From assembly GCF_001949145.1 (NCBI RefSeq), contig NW_019091468.1, positions 328,941 through 392,940 on the forward strand: DNA of 64,000 bases. Direction: 5' to 3'. Every line of letters begins with the position of its first letter. Position 1 is the stretch's first letter. Shown piece after piece: positions 12,501-22,840 of this stretch. The notes beneath the pieces were generated by a model that saw nothing but the letters and a program-made list of their open reading frames with translations, searched no databases and was not told where the DNA came from. Origin of the DNA: Acanthaster planci. Taxonomy: Eukaryota > Echinodermata > Asteroidea > Valvatida > Acanthasteridae. The translations under genes were made by a program, and so were the position numbers.

Positions 12501-13015
12501 GTAGGTCAGTCGAGAACAAAGCACACGCGCAAGTCTGCGTATGGCTAGGGAAGACCTTAGACCGAATGCGCATTAGGAATACATGTACCGAAGTGGCTCA
12601 TTGGAAGAGCAGGGTGGGGCTGGACCTGTTGGACCTAGAGGGCGCTATTTATTGAATTTTGCACCATGCTGTTTGTACATACACACACACGCACACCTAA
12701 CCACCCTTCAGCCCCAATGGGGTAGACGTGCGTGCCATTTACGTTTGAGTAAAGTCTTTTTCACCCGTTTCCTTCATTAATATTTTCTTTTTCAACTTTA
12801 AAAAGTGTATTGATGCGGAAAATCACTGGGATGATCTTATGGTGTATACCCGGCCAAAACGTTTGGGGTAAACCCTCTGCGAACCCTGGAGATTGGCGCC
12901 AGGCATGCCAAAAATTCCTGGTGCTTTTCTGTCAATCGTTCCACTTAAAAGCAAGTTTGGTTGCAAAATGCTATTATTTCGCTGTTCGTTATCCTTTCAC
13001 CCTTTTTATATGTAG

Positions 13016-13196
13016 AGACGCCGGTTCGTGGATCGAAGTGAACCTTGGCGAGAGCACAATGGTGTCTGGCGTCATCACGCAAGGTAACCCGCCGCGGCGC
13101 CAGAAGCCGACTTACGTCACGGGGTACAAGGTGTCTTATAAGAATTTGTCTTCATCTAGCCGTGTATACGTGACAGGAGGAGACGGCAACATCACG
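13016..13196 (+). CDS. Discoidin gene exon 3: core of F5/8 C domain
   Basis: The acceptor is TATGTAG|A and the donor is ATCACG|GTATAG. The exon encodes the F5/8 C core with DAGSWIEVNLGE, MVSGVITQG, YVTGYKVSYKN and GGDGNIT. The Trp-x-x-Val-x-Leu-Gly pattern and the VxGVITQG strand are strongly conserved in the family. Its first base completes the codon left open by exon 2, making Arg before DAGSW. Confidence 0.93.
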
Positions 13197-13948
13197 GTAT
13201 AGACATTATGCTTGCACAAACTTGTCGGAGATTAATCAATGTCTCTTTGACCTTTGTGTCCTATTTCGTTATAGCCGCTTGACATTTCCATCGGACAGCA
13301 TTGGGAATGTACATGTACGTCGGGTCCTATGTATGTGTAAGGGAAAATCCGGCAGTCTTTCGCTTCGTTCGCAAGACATATCCATTTCAAATCCCTACCA
13401 ATAATGTCAAATCAAAAGTATACGTTGCAAAACTCTGGTGTTCAAGTTGAAAACAACACTTAGGGCCTAACAAGTTTGCGTTATCAGATGACCATGCCGA
13501 AAGGTGTTACTCTAACACTGCTGGTGTGACCTTACACATATATGCGTTACAGTACACTGGATGTAATTAAAAGTAATACCAACAGCCTTAGAAATAACAC
13601 CAAGACATTTAACATCTGTGAAAAGTGTTAGAATAGTTCCATGATAACACCAATTTTTTTTTACAGTGTCATAACAGCGATTGTATAATTATTGCGTTCT
13701 TATTCTAAATGTCATCTTGCCAAGACACGTTGCGCATTGTTTAAGCGACGAAACGTGAAATTTCCAATTTAATGATAATTATTTGCTTCTTCGTTTTCGT
13801 GAATCTTTTGTTCCCAACTCAATGAATTGTATGCTGTAAATTAAAGGAATAGTCCATCTTGATTGATTAGGCCTAGTTGTTTCCTGTTTAGTGTTTATGG
13901 TTAAAATGTCTTGTCTTTTGCGTTCCTTTGTTGTTTTTAGAGGGTGAA

Positions 13949-14121
13949 TACGGCCGTTTCACAATAGTGCGCCACCAAGAGTTTGCAATGCGTTGGCCAA
14001 TCACAGTGCACAAAATTTGCTGACCAAATGCGCGTTTAGAAAGGGTCGACAAATTTCGCGCGTTATGATTGGCTAACGTGTTGCAAACTCTTGGTGGCAT
14101 AATATGGTGAATCGCCCGCAT
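13949..14121. mobile_element. Foldback MITE family 2 copy 1
   Basis: The arms read ATACGGCCGTTTCACAATAG at the left and a near-complement ending GTGAATCGCCCGCAT at the right, with long inner arms around CCAAGAGTTTGCAA and TTGCAAACTCTTGG. The same element recurs at 15174-15298 and 45877-46051. It sits in intron 3 of the complete discoidin gene and is absent from the part of the paralogous intron that can be compared. Confidence 0.85.
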
Positions 14122-14219
14122 TGTCGAATGGAACAAAATAATTATTATCTGCATTTTTTATTATTTGAACACAATAATGTGAATCTTAATTTGAAGTTGA
14201 ATTTCAGTGTGGATACTAT

Positions 14220-14387
14220 AAATTTAAATTGATTGAATTGAAGTTTTAATTTCAGACAGAGCCCCATACAGGCGGAAGTGTGAGTTCAAGTGCTGCAGTT
14301 TGATCAGTGAGTGGTTTGAAGAAAGTTTCTTCCTCCAGTGCATGCGAACATAACACTCTGTTTTATCCGTTTTCGTTTCGGTCTCAG
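14220..14387 (+). repeat. Conserved intron 3 segment shared with upstream paralogue
   Basis: This end of intron 3 matches 101-262 with three substitutions and one single-base indel over about 162 bp. It shares the tract GACAGAGCCCCATACAGGCG and the acceptor context TTTCGTTTCGGTCTCAG. Such similarity in non-coding DNA points to a recent duplication, gene conversion, or a conserved splicing element. Confidence 0.9.
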
Positions 14388-14537
14388 GTGTTCACCGGTA
14401 ACATGGACTCCGACACCCCGGTCTGTAACCTGTTTGATAAGAGTGTAGAGACCACCATTGTGCGTATTGAGCCCATCGAATGGTGTCGTGGAGTTCGCCT
14501 CCGATTGGAGTTGCTTGGATGTCGCTTGGGTGATTAA
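14388..14537 (+). CDS. Discoidin gene exon 4: end of F5/8 C domain and stop
   Basis: The exon opens in phase 0 after GGTCTCAG and encodes 49 residues to a TAA at 14535-14537. It has VFTGNMDSDTPVCNLFD, a conserved RIEPIEW strand and the closing LLGC, with Cys273 as the last domain cysteine. Compared with the paralogue at 263-409, it carries an extra Cys in EWCRG (Tyr in the paralogue) and a different tail (LGD instead of HN). Confidence 0.93.
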   Translation: MFTGNMDSDTPVCNLFDKSVETTIVRIEPIEWCRGVRLRLELLGCRLGD

Positions 14538-15173
14538 TTTGCCTGCTCCATTTTCAATGTGTTTAGCTTTTTATGACCTTTGGTTTTGCTACTGGAAAAT
14601 ACTCGGCAAATGAACAGAAGATGACTCTGGTTGTTTGAATACTTTCGTTCAACTATCTGATGTAGTTGTTCCTAGAGGAATTGGTAAAGGTCGAGACACC
14701 TGACTTTTAAACATGTGAATTTAATGCACAGTTGAAAAGTCATTACTGTTTTGTGCAATGTAGCTTGACGATAACACAAAATGTCATTTTAATTAATACT
14801 GTAGTGATGTACTTAGGAAGCTTACGTGCACGTAACTCAAAAGGCGCGACACGTTGGCCGCACGGCAGCAAGTTGTACAGTTACCGCCAAAAGAAAAGAC
14901 CACGCGTGGGCCAAAGATTCGACAGAATGCAACCTCGAGTCATCGCACCGTGCAACTGCCATCGCTAGACGATTCCTGAGAAACATGCGTGAGCAGGCAT
15001 TTCTCTTATAAGTTAACATGATCAAGTACACAGTTCAATCCAGGAGTAAAGATTGGCTCAAGAGTGATAACTCTAGTGCGTGCCGTGCGAACGAAGTTTG
15101 AAATTGCTAATGATGACTATGTTACGGTGCAGTATGTGCCCCTAACCCCTGGGTTCATATTAAACTGCAATAT

Positions 15174-15298
15174 TTAATACGGGTGTTTCACAATAGCGCA
15201 CCTCCAAGAGTTTGCAACGTGTTGGCCGCAAATTGGTCAGTGATTGGCCTGTGCGTTGAAAACTCTTGGAGGCGCGCTATTATGAAACCCTCGTATTA
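15174..15298. mobile_element. Foldback MITE family 2 copy 2 (short form)
   Basis: This 125-bp hairpin starts TTAATACGGGTGTTTCACAA and ends with the near complement ATGAAACCCTCGTATTAA. The inner arms CTCCAAGAGTTTGCAACG and AACTCTTGGAGGCGCGC match those of the copies at 13949 and 45877, but the spacer is shorter. It lies about 640 bp past the discoidin stop codon, possibly in the 3' UTR. Confidence 0.8.
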
Positions 15299-16027
15299 AA
15301 CAGATGTTCATGCGTTGTACAATAGATCGAGGTACCTGCCTATATCAAAGTACCTCACAATATCATTTCGTCTCTGAACGCCTTTGTATTGTACAACATG
15401 GTCAGAAGCGTACTTACTTTGTGTATTCATTTGAAACCAATAAATTAAAAGAACAATAAAATAAAAGAACCAGACTCCATTCTATACAATTAATTCCAGC
15501 CCCTCAAAATCACCCGGTACCATCTCATTAAGGGTTTCAAATGTATACAACAGGTGCAGGAATACGACTGAAATTGAGTCTCCCGCAAATACAGTCTATT
15601 ACTGACGTGTATTGGGTGCTAGTTGGGGCATGGCATTCAATAGGAAGTGCTTTTTACAATTAACACTAATTGTTGCTTAAAATGAAAATTTTCTGTTTGT
15701 ACTTTTGACATTTAGTTTCAACTCCTGTTTTGATTTTCAAAAGAATATTTTTGTAAAACAAGATACATGGAACTTATGTATTTGGTGTTTATAGCCCACT
15801 TAGCCCCCCTCCCCCAAAATGCATTAATACAATGTCGCTTCACAGGAAAAAAAATCCGACACAATGACTTCTCTTTTTAATATTCTGAGAATACGCGCGG
15901 CCGACCCTTCAGACAAAAACTTGATTAAAGAAAAAGAACCAGAAATCAAAAACAATATTTAACTAATAATTAACGCTGTCAGCATCTGGAACCACCAATT
16001 AGCAAACAATTCATTAAAACTAAATTG

Positions 16028-16342
16028 TTAACACATCCAAACAACGTGTAACGTATCTCTGCAATTCGTTAAAAGCTTTGGAAATCCGACTTTGTGCGAG
16101 GGCGCCCTATACCAATTTGCAACTCTGAATATTGCATGTTGATGTGTCGTGTATCGGCCATCACGAATATATTGCACAAGTGACGTTGCATCAACAACAC
16201 GGCCATGAGAATCAACGACTCCGATTAGTAGGAGGTGCAGGTTAAGCAGAAAGAGTTCTCTCGATGACATTTTGACAGGTAAAATATTACCCTTTTTTCC
16301 CATGTTATCATGTGACTCAATGAAATCCAAAAAACGATCCAT
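16028..16342 (-). other. Unassigned 104-codon open frame
   Basis: An open frame on the minus strand encodes a peptide with LHLLLIGVVDSHGRVVDATS and YIRDGRYTTHQHAIF. I do not recognise a family. The composition is more protein-like than most chance frames here, but no splice sites or neighbouring exons support it. It could be a fragment of a mobile element or chance. Confidence 0.2.
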
Positions 16343-17158
16343 GGATGCGGTTATTTCTTTCTCTCAAACGCTGGGAGCTGGTTTAGGAAGACTATACAGT
16401 GTCACGAATGTAGTGTGTACTACACTACATGATGTACATACATGTACATGTATGTACATGATGTAGCTTGCATATTCTGCATCGCAGGCTGCATGTAGGG
16501 CCTACCGGTTTATCACGTTGAATGAACGCAAACGTAGGCATTCATGTACCGCTTATCCGTGGTGCTTTACCACGCGAGTAGTTGCCGTTACATTTGTGTA
16601 TGTCAGTCAGTCCATTATGAGTTTGATACAGTATTATTACTTTCTATATTAGTACCATGATGAAAATCGGAGACTCATATAAATTGACGTTTTTTTCCCA
16701 TTCATGCCATTCGGCAGCACAATCCATATTGAAATCATGCAACATGTATGGTGTAGGCCAAGGCCTACCGTAGTTCAGATGACATGCGATATGGGGGACC
16801 GAAAAATATACTGTTCCGATCAATAAATTTCAGTGAAATTTCACGTGTTACTTTTAAATAATCAAATAATGACACAATCACAGTAAAAACGGATAATTTA
16901 CATGTAGGCCCCACTTACCGGTAGCTTTTGTACGGGCACATCAGGATATTCTTAGAACTTTCAAACGTTTTTTCCAGATGGCTGGCATCTGCTTGCGTCA
17001 CCGTATACATGTAGTTTACATGTTTGTAAACAGAGAAATTATGTCACACAAAATTTTTTTGGAGGGGACCCACATGCAGCGTGTGCCCTGAGCAAAACCG
17101 AATACAAAGCTGTGCGTAATTTGTGCATTGAAGCCACGGGGTGATTGCCGCATACAGC

Positions 17159-17280
17159 GTACATGTACATGTGGCCAACAGTTTAACGCACCCATATTGT
17201 ACTGTACATACAGTGTACATGTACATGTAGCCAACAGTTTAACGCACACATATTGTACTGTACATACAGTGTACATGTAG
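17159..17280. repeat. 56-bp tandem duplication rich in ACATGTAC
   Basis: Two copies of a 56-bp unit follow one another. Each has GCCAACAGTTTAACGCA and CATATTGTACTGTACATACA and is joined by GTACATGTACATGT. Only about two bases differ between the copies, so the duplication is recent. Confidence 0.85.
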
Positions 17281-17514
17281 CAGCACATGCATGCAACCCT
17301 GGAGGGTGTAGCAGGCCTAATTACATGTATGTCTTTAAGTTGGTTCTTGTAGACTGTGTGCTTGGAGTCCCCAATGTAAGGACTTTCCTTCCTCGGTTTT
17401 GAAGCATGGTGTGAGGGTAGGGGGCTTTACATGTACATATGCTGAACCTCCACGGACATGTGTACGATAGTTTGAGCCTCTGTGTCATTACTTCAGTGTT
17501 GTATTCGAGCCCAT

Positions 17515-17598
17515 CACAAGGCCAGTCACAAGGCCAGTCACAAGGCCAGTCACAAGGCCAGTCACGAGGCCAGTCACAAGGCCAGTCACAAGGCCAGT
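17515..17598. repeat. 12-bp minisatellite (AAGGCCAGTCAC)n running into gap
   Basis: Seven units of a 12-bp repeat lead directly into a run of N. Because 12 is a multiple of three, several frames stay open (for example Gly-Gln-Ser-Gln), but there is no sign of a gene. The sequence before the array (CAGTGTTGTATTCG) and after the gap (CGAATGCAACACTG) form an inverted repeat, so the array may fill an inverted-repeat element. Confidence 0.9.
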
Positions 17599-18272
17599 NN
17601 NNNNNNNNNNNNNNNNNNNNNNNNNNNNNNNNNNNNNNNNNNNNNNNNNNNNNNNNNNNNNNNNNNNNNNNNNNNNNNNNNNNNNNNNNNNNNNNNNNNN
17701 NNNNNNNNNNNNNNNNNNNNNNNNNNNNNNNNNNNNNNNNNNNNNNNNNNNNNNNNNNNNNNNNNNNNNNNNNNNNNNNNNNNNNNNNNNNNNNNNNNNN
17801 NNNNNNNNNNNNNNNNNNNNNNNNNNNNNNNNNNNNNNNNNNNNNNNNNNNNNNNNNNNNNNNNNNNNNNNNNNNNNNNNNNNNNNNNNNNNNNNNNNNN
17901 NNNNNNNNNNNNNNNNNNNNNNNNNNNNNNNNNNNNNNNNNNNNNNNNNNNNNNNNNNNNNNNNNNNNNNNNNNNNNNNNNNNNNNNNNNNNNNNNNNNN
18001 NNNNNNNNNNNNNNNNNNNNNNNNNNNNNNNNNNNNNNNNNNNNNNNNNNNNNNNNNNNNNNNNNNNNNNNNNNNNNNNNNNNNNNNNNNNNNNNNNNNN
18101 NNNNNNNNNNNNNNNNNNNNNNNNNNNNNNNNNNNNNNNNNNNNNNNNNNNNNNNNNNNNNNNNNNNNNNNNNNNNNNNNNNNNNNNNNNNNNNNNNNNN
18201 NNNNNNNNNNNNNNNNNNNNNNNNNNNNNNNNNNNNNNNNNNNNNNNNNNNNNNNNNNNNNNNNNNNNNNNN
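17599..18272. other. Assembly gap (N)
   Basis: 674 undetermined bases at the end of a minisatellite. The gap probably hides further repeat units; its size may be only an estimate. Confidence 0.99.
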
Positions 18273-18507
18273 CGAATGCAACACTGAATTACTCTATTGG
18301 TTGAGGTGGTTTTGAACATACTCAATCTGCACACGAGCTTGGCTCCCTGGTAATGGCTTCTAACGTGTATTTCTGGTTGATACGTGTACTTGGACCAAAT
18401 ATTTCTCACATACATGTTTACGATTATGAGACAGATAAACTGATGTATACCTTGGAAATTTCTCCTTTTTGAGTAAGTTCCCAAAATCTATTTCGTGATA
18501 CATTGTA

Positions 18508-18737
18508 TGTGACCCACCATCCCAAAACCAGACTGAAGTCGGTATTTGTGATGTTGGACGATTCCTCAGCTTTTTTTAACACTTGAAAGTGATCCTTGTT
18601 AAATCATTATTCTGTCTGCAGTGAGCTTCTTACGGGATAGCTGTAAAACTCCCATGAAAATCTGAACAGAGGAAGTTCCACTATTTTAGGGTTATAAAGT
18701 TACCAACTTCAGCCTGGTTTTGGGATGGTGGGTCACA
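18508..18737. mobile_element. MITE with TIR TGTGACCCACCATCCCAAAA
   Basis: The 230-bp element has nearly perfect terminal inverted repeats of about 32 bp. The left end reads TGTGACCCACCATCCCAAAA and continues CCAGACTGAAGT; the right end is ACTTCAGCCTGG followed by TTTTGGGATGGTGGGTCACA. The interior has no coding capacity. Confidence 0.9.
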
Positions 18738-19407
18738 TATTGTTATGGGGTACCATGGGGAACAACAAATGTTCCTTGTGGGGTACTGCCTATTGTTCTG
18801 ATACCCTACGAGGCACCACAAATCACGATAAATTAACGTCCCTGTCACCTTACCAGGGTCACGAGGTAAAACTAACAGGTCGGAAAGGGTCGTGGAAGCT
18901 TTCTGCGCAGCCACAGTAAGTCAGCAGGGGTGCAAAAAGTCCAGTAGGAACGGTTCCCATACACCGCGACCACGCTACACATACAAAGCAGACTACTGCC
19001 TCCACAGAGATTGATAGCAGGGATGCACAAATGGTTGTATGGTTCCCAGTCCCCAGCTCTGCGTGTATAGTACAGCAGCATGCCTCGTACACACAGTGAA
19101 GCGTGCCCGGATGAAGCTATACACACATCATGTACGGGGCTTTTTCTGTATTGGTTTATCTTCTTTGTGGCAGATTTGGCCGAATTTGTCTTATTTTGTC
19201 TCTGTTTTTGCCGATCTCGTCATGATTTGTACAGTGCATGCAATGTAATCAGCTGGCCTTATTAGGCACATTAGGCTCAAGGATTCAAGTTTGCTTGAAA
19301 ATAAATCATTAAGAAAGTAACCTGGCCATATAAAGTTAATTCTTTGTTTCTCATCAATGCTAGATTAATTTTGCCAATGTTCAGGCATACGTACCGGTAC
19401 ATGTAAA

Positions 19408-19703
19408 GGGTGTCCCAGAAAAAACCAAACCCTGAGGAAAGGCGTTAATATGCCCAAACCATGAGATATGATATGACAGAGGACAGCCTCATTCAATGGT
19501 TTATCTAAAGTGTTACAACTGAGTTCGGATGCCCCATTTTCAAGACAATGGTGTTCAGTCATGCATGAAAGGAGGGATACCATCAAGGTATCATTAGAAA
19601 GAATACTGCTTCTAATTTGCGGAGACCCTTATACATTAAAATTACATCTCATGGTTTGGACATATTAACCCCTTTCCTCAGGGTTTGGGTTTTTTTTATA
19701 ACT
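19408..19703. mobile_element. MITE with long TIR (CCAAACCCTGAGGAAAGG)
   Basis: Inverted repeats of nearly 60 bp flank about 175 bp. The left arm runs GGGTGTCCCAGAAAAAACC, then AAACCCTGAGGAAAGGCGTT and ATGCCCAAACCATGAGAT. The right arm contains ATCTCATGGTTTGGACATAT and CCTTTCCTCAGGGTTTGG. Its outermost bases are less well matched. Confidence 0.87.
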
Positions 19704-22655
19704 AACTGCACAGTTGGCATAAAAACCAAAATGATTCCAAAATTTTTTTTAATGAAAATGGCGTAGTAAAATTAGGTTGAACATGACACAGCATGTGCGT
19801 ACAATGACTGTATGAAAAAAATTCATTGCATGCCTTTAAAAAGGTACATGTAGCATCCCTTTTAACAAGATAAAGGCCACAGTATCTGTTTAGGTGCTGA
19901 GCTTTCATGTTACTGTACACCCAGAATCACTGATTATTGAAAGTGCAATACATACATGTGCCTTTAGGCCTACAGTTCAGTTTGGAATTAAACTCTTTTC
20001 AAGTCACATGTTCTCGCCAAATCCCTGAATTTATTTGAAACACCCTTCTGGCATATTTTTTCTTCACAACTTAAATCAAATTTAGGAAGTCTGAAGTCAC
20101 ATTTGAATATCTTAGATCTTTCTCCCACACTGTCTTCCTCTGTAATCCTCGACCAAGCGCTGTCCACATGCAGTGTACCAGTAGATGCCATGTGCTCGTG
20201 CTGTATCCAAGAAATTGATGTGTGCAGTTTAAATATGACCTGTGTAGTACAGTGTAGGTCTATACATGGCATTATTTTTGCATTTCCACGGTGTGCAGAC
20301 ATAACCTGAGGGCAGTACTGAAGACTATTTTTTCCCGCCATCCGCTGTGCACGTGGCACTATCAGAAAAAAAATAAAAAGGATTTATTTGAATCTGAGGC
20401 TTTTTAATAAGTAGGCCAGTGTGCATACATGTGCTCTGAATGTGGGTCGCTGGGATGACTCACACAAAAAGGAGGCTTGTGGAAAGCCTGTTCCAACACA
20501 ACATGAAGCTTCAGTTCCTGTGCTTCTGCAGGAGTCTGCATGGAGTTGGGTTAAATTATATAATTAGTCTGTCCCCTGTTGGCCATTATGGATGGAGTCT
20601 TCCTGAAATGCCCAAATATCCAGCACTCTGCAAAATGTTTTGCACTCTTCAATCTGAGATATCAAAGGCACATTTGTCCTACAAAACCAGGCTACATGTA
20701 TGTAACCTTTTTGCTCCAATGTAGGCTTTGTTTCCATCTTTGAGTTCATCCTTGTCGGTGTTAAGGTGATGAAGTGATGTCATTGTTGTGACTTACAGGT
20801 GCATGTAATTGATAACGTAGGGAAATAGAGAAACTTTCACTTTTCTGGCTGTGCAGTGGTACGGGCACTGTCATTGTGGGGAACTCTCCGCTTTTTGGCG
20901 GTGGCAAAGCTGTTACAGTGATCGCAAGTTCAGTGGGGAAAAACAATCAGTTAAGAAGGAGCCAGAAGATCTTTTTCTGTTTCATTCGGCCAATTCAAAT
21001 GGCCGACCCGCCGTTCAAAAGGTAGATTCACATGCTGTAGCGTGAAGCTTTTCAAGGGGCATCGTTGGGATAAGGGGGTATCCCCTCCCCCCGGATAAAA
21101 TTGAAAGGGAAAATAAAGGGAGAAAAGAGAGAAATTTAAAAAAAGAAATTGACCTTTTCCTCGGTTAAAGGTTTATTACATGTAGGTGTAGTTCATTACT
21201 TTGGCCCTCTCCCCGGAAAAATTCCTGGTGATGCCAAGAAGCGCTTCTTATTCAGTGTACGGTACCGACTACGACGTGGCTACTGGCTACTGATTAATTA
21301 CAGGCACATGTGGCAGTACAGGCAGGGTGCATCATGATTGTAAACCCACAGATTCTGAGCCTTGCTGCTTGGCCTTGACAACAGTTAATTATCAGTAATT
21401 GAATTTTGTGTGAAGCCATTTCAAGGCCACCGTGTGAGACTCCTTGGCTCATTGGTGTATACCTCGTCACTTCATATACATGTACACCATTTTCCAAATT
21501 GCAGCATGATCTTTGGCTTCTGTGTCATCTTAATGTGCCAAACTTCTTTCTACTGTTAGAACCAAAAGAAAAGAAAATGTTTACTTTACTGTAGCCATGC
21601 ATGAAACGGTTTGATGCGTATACCGCCGAGAACATTTGCTCCAGAGAGTCTCTACTGGCGAATAAACGTTAATGTACCGATATATTGACAAAATCTGTTC
21701 AAAGGCCGTAAGCCATATTATCCAGACACAAAAGCAAGGTCTGGGAACCGCTTTTCAAATTGATGGAGTTAGGAGAATCTTTGTCTCACAGTCTCACCCC
21801 CAGTTCTTGTCAGAGACAACATGTTTTACAGTTGAGAAAATACAGGATTGAGTACACGTGGTATTCCTTTACAGAGTTTCAATCCTTCGTGTACATACAT
21901 CAGCAGTTCACACTTTCTCATCTTTTTTTTCCCTTCCTTTCTCTAATTCTCCTTTCCCATTCACAACTTCTCTAGACACATGTGTACTGTGTACTTGTGC
22001 ACCTGTTTGTCGAAGGGGGACAGGGATAAGTTACTTTTTTCCTGCCATGTGGCGACTTGACAAGTCTGTCCTATAAAATAAGTGAAAAATAAATTTCTTT
22101 GACACTCAGTTCGCAGGGGAATTCCAGTAAGGCCAAACCAAAAAATAGTTGTGTTTCAGAACTGTCAAGTTTATCTGACTCGGTGTAGAAAATAACAAGT
22201 AGCCTACATGTACATCTCTTTATTTTATAAACAAAGATAAAATGAATCTAGGTATCAACCCCTAAAAATAATACTTTTATTAATCATCCTGTATTTTGTA
22301 AGCATTCTTTAAGTTCTTCAGCTTGTGCCATATTGGGTAGTGGTTCATGTTTGTGTGGCTGTGCATGTACCGGTACTCGCAACTGCCACTGCAAAATAAG
22401 GAAATAAATGTGCTTGGCTGGTCTTAAACATGTGCTTGAGACTGGCTCAGGAGAATGGACGCGACTTGGGCATTATCAGCACTCATTCTGCCCACCAAGC
22501 CCCTGTTTATTCCCATTCATAAATACCGTTTCAGTCAGCGGGTTAAAAGAAGTCAATGTACGATAAATTTCCAAGGATGCTGTTTGAGAGTTTTTACTTT
22601 CATTTTTCGAACACCCCTTGTGCAAGAAGTCTAAAGGGCTTTACAAACTAAACAA

Positions 22656-22840
22656 ATCTTGGGGTTGACACAGGGTTGAAAATTAGTGACAATTCACATT
22701 TGACAATTTTCAACCCTGGGTCAACCCCAAGATTGATTTCAACCCGGGTTGAACTCAACCCTACTCTGGACAAGGGTTAGGAATTTTCAACCCGGGTTGA
22801 AAAAATTTGTACTCATTTCCAGGTTGAACTCAACCCGATA
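22656..22840. repeat. Hairpin and CAACCCGGGTTGA palindrome cluster
   Basis: Arms AATCTTGGGGTTGACACAGG (22656 on) and TTTTCAACCCTGGGTC..CCCAAGATT (to 22734) pair over about 27 bp around a 20-bp loop. They are followed by repeated CAACCCGGGTTGA palindromes and GTTGAACTCAACCC motifs up to about 22840. This may be a decayed foldback element. Confidence 0.7.

Larger units (their letters stand above)
8118..14537 (+). other. Gene locus: secreted F5/8 type C (discoidin) domain protein, four exons
   Basis: The gene model joins exons 8118-8439, 12320-12500, 13016-13196 and 14388-14537. All junctions are GT/AG and the phases agree (1, 2, 0), giving a 277-residue protein, or 260 if translation starts at the second Met (8169). 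From that Met the sequence MLFSLFMIVSIVLVTC looks like a signal peptide. Residues of about 35-125 form a Cys-containing N-terminal region I do not recognise. Residues 126-273 form one F5/8 type C domain bounded by Cys126 (CSSPLGMEDG) and Cys273 (LLGC), the usual paired cysteines and length. Such domains bind glycans or anionic lipids outside the cell. A paralogue lies directly upstream (263-409). Exon joins are predicted; transcripts would confirm them. Confidence 0.85.

Noticed and set aside
12276-12655. Minus- and plus-strand frames of 62-85 codons
   Set aside because: Shadows of the discoidin exon 2 at 12320-12500, whose true frame gives PLGMEDG and matches splice phases.
17321-18484. Frames of 230-390 codons spanning 17.3-18.5 kb
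   Set aside because: They run through 674 N bases and a 12-bp minisatellite; the length is an artefact.
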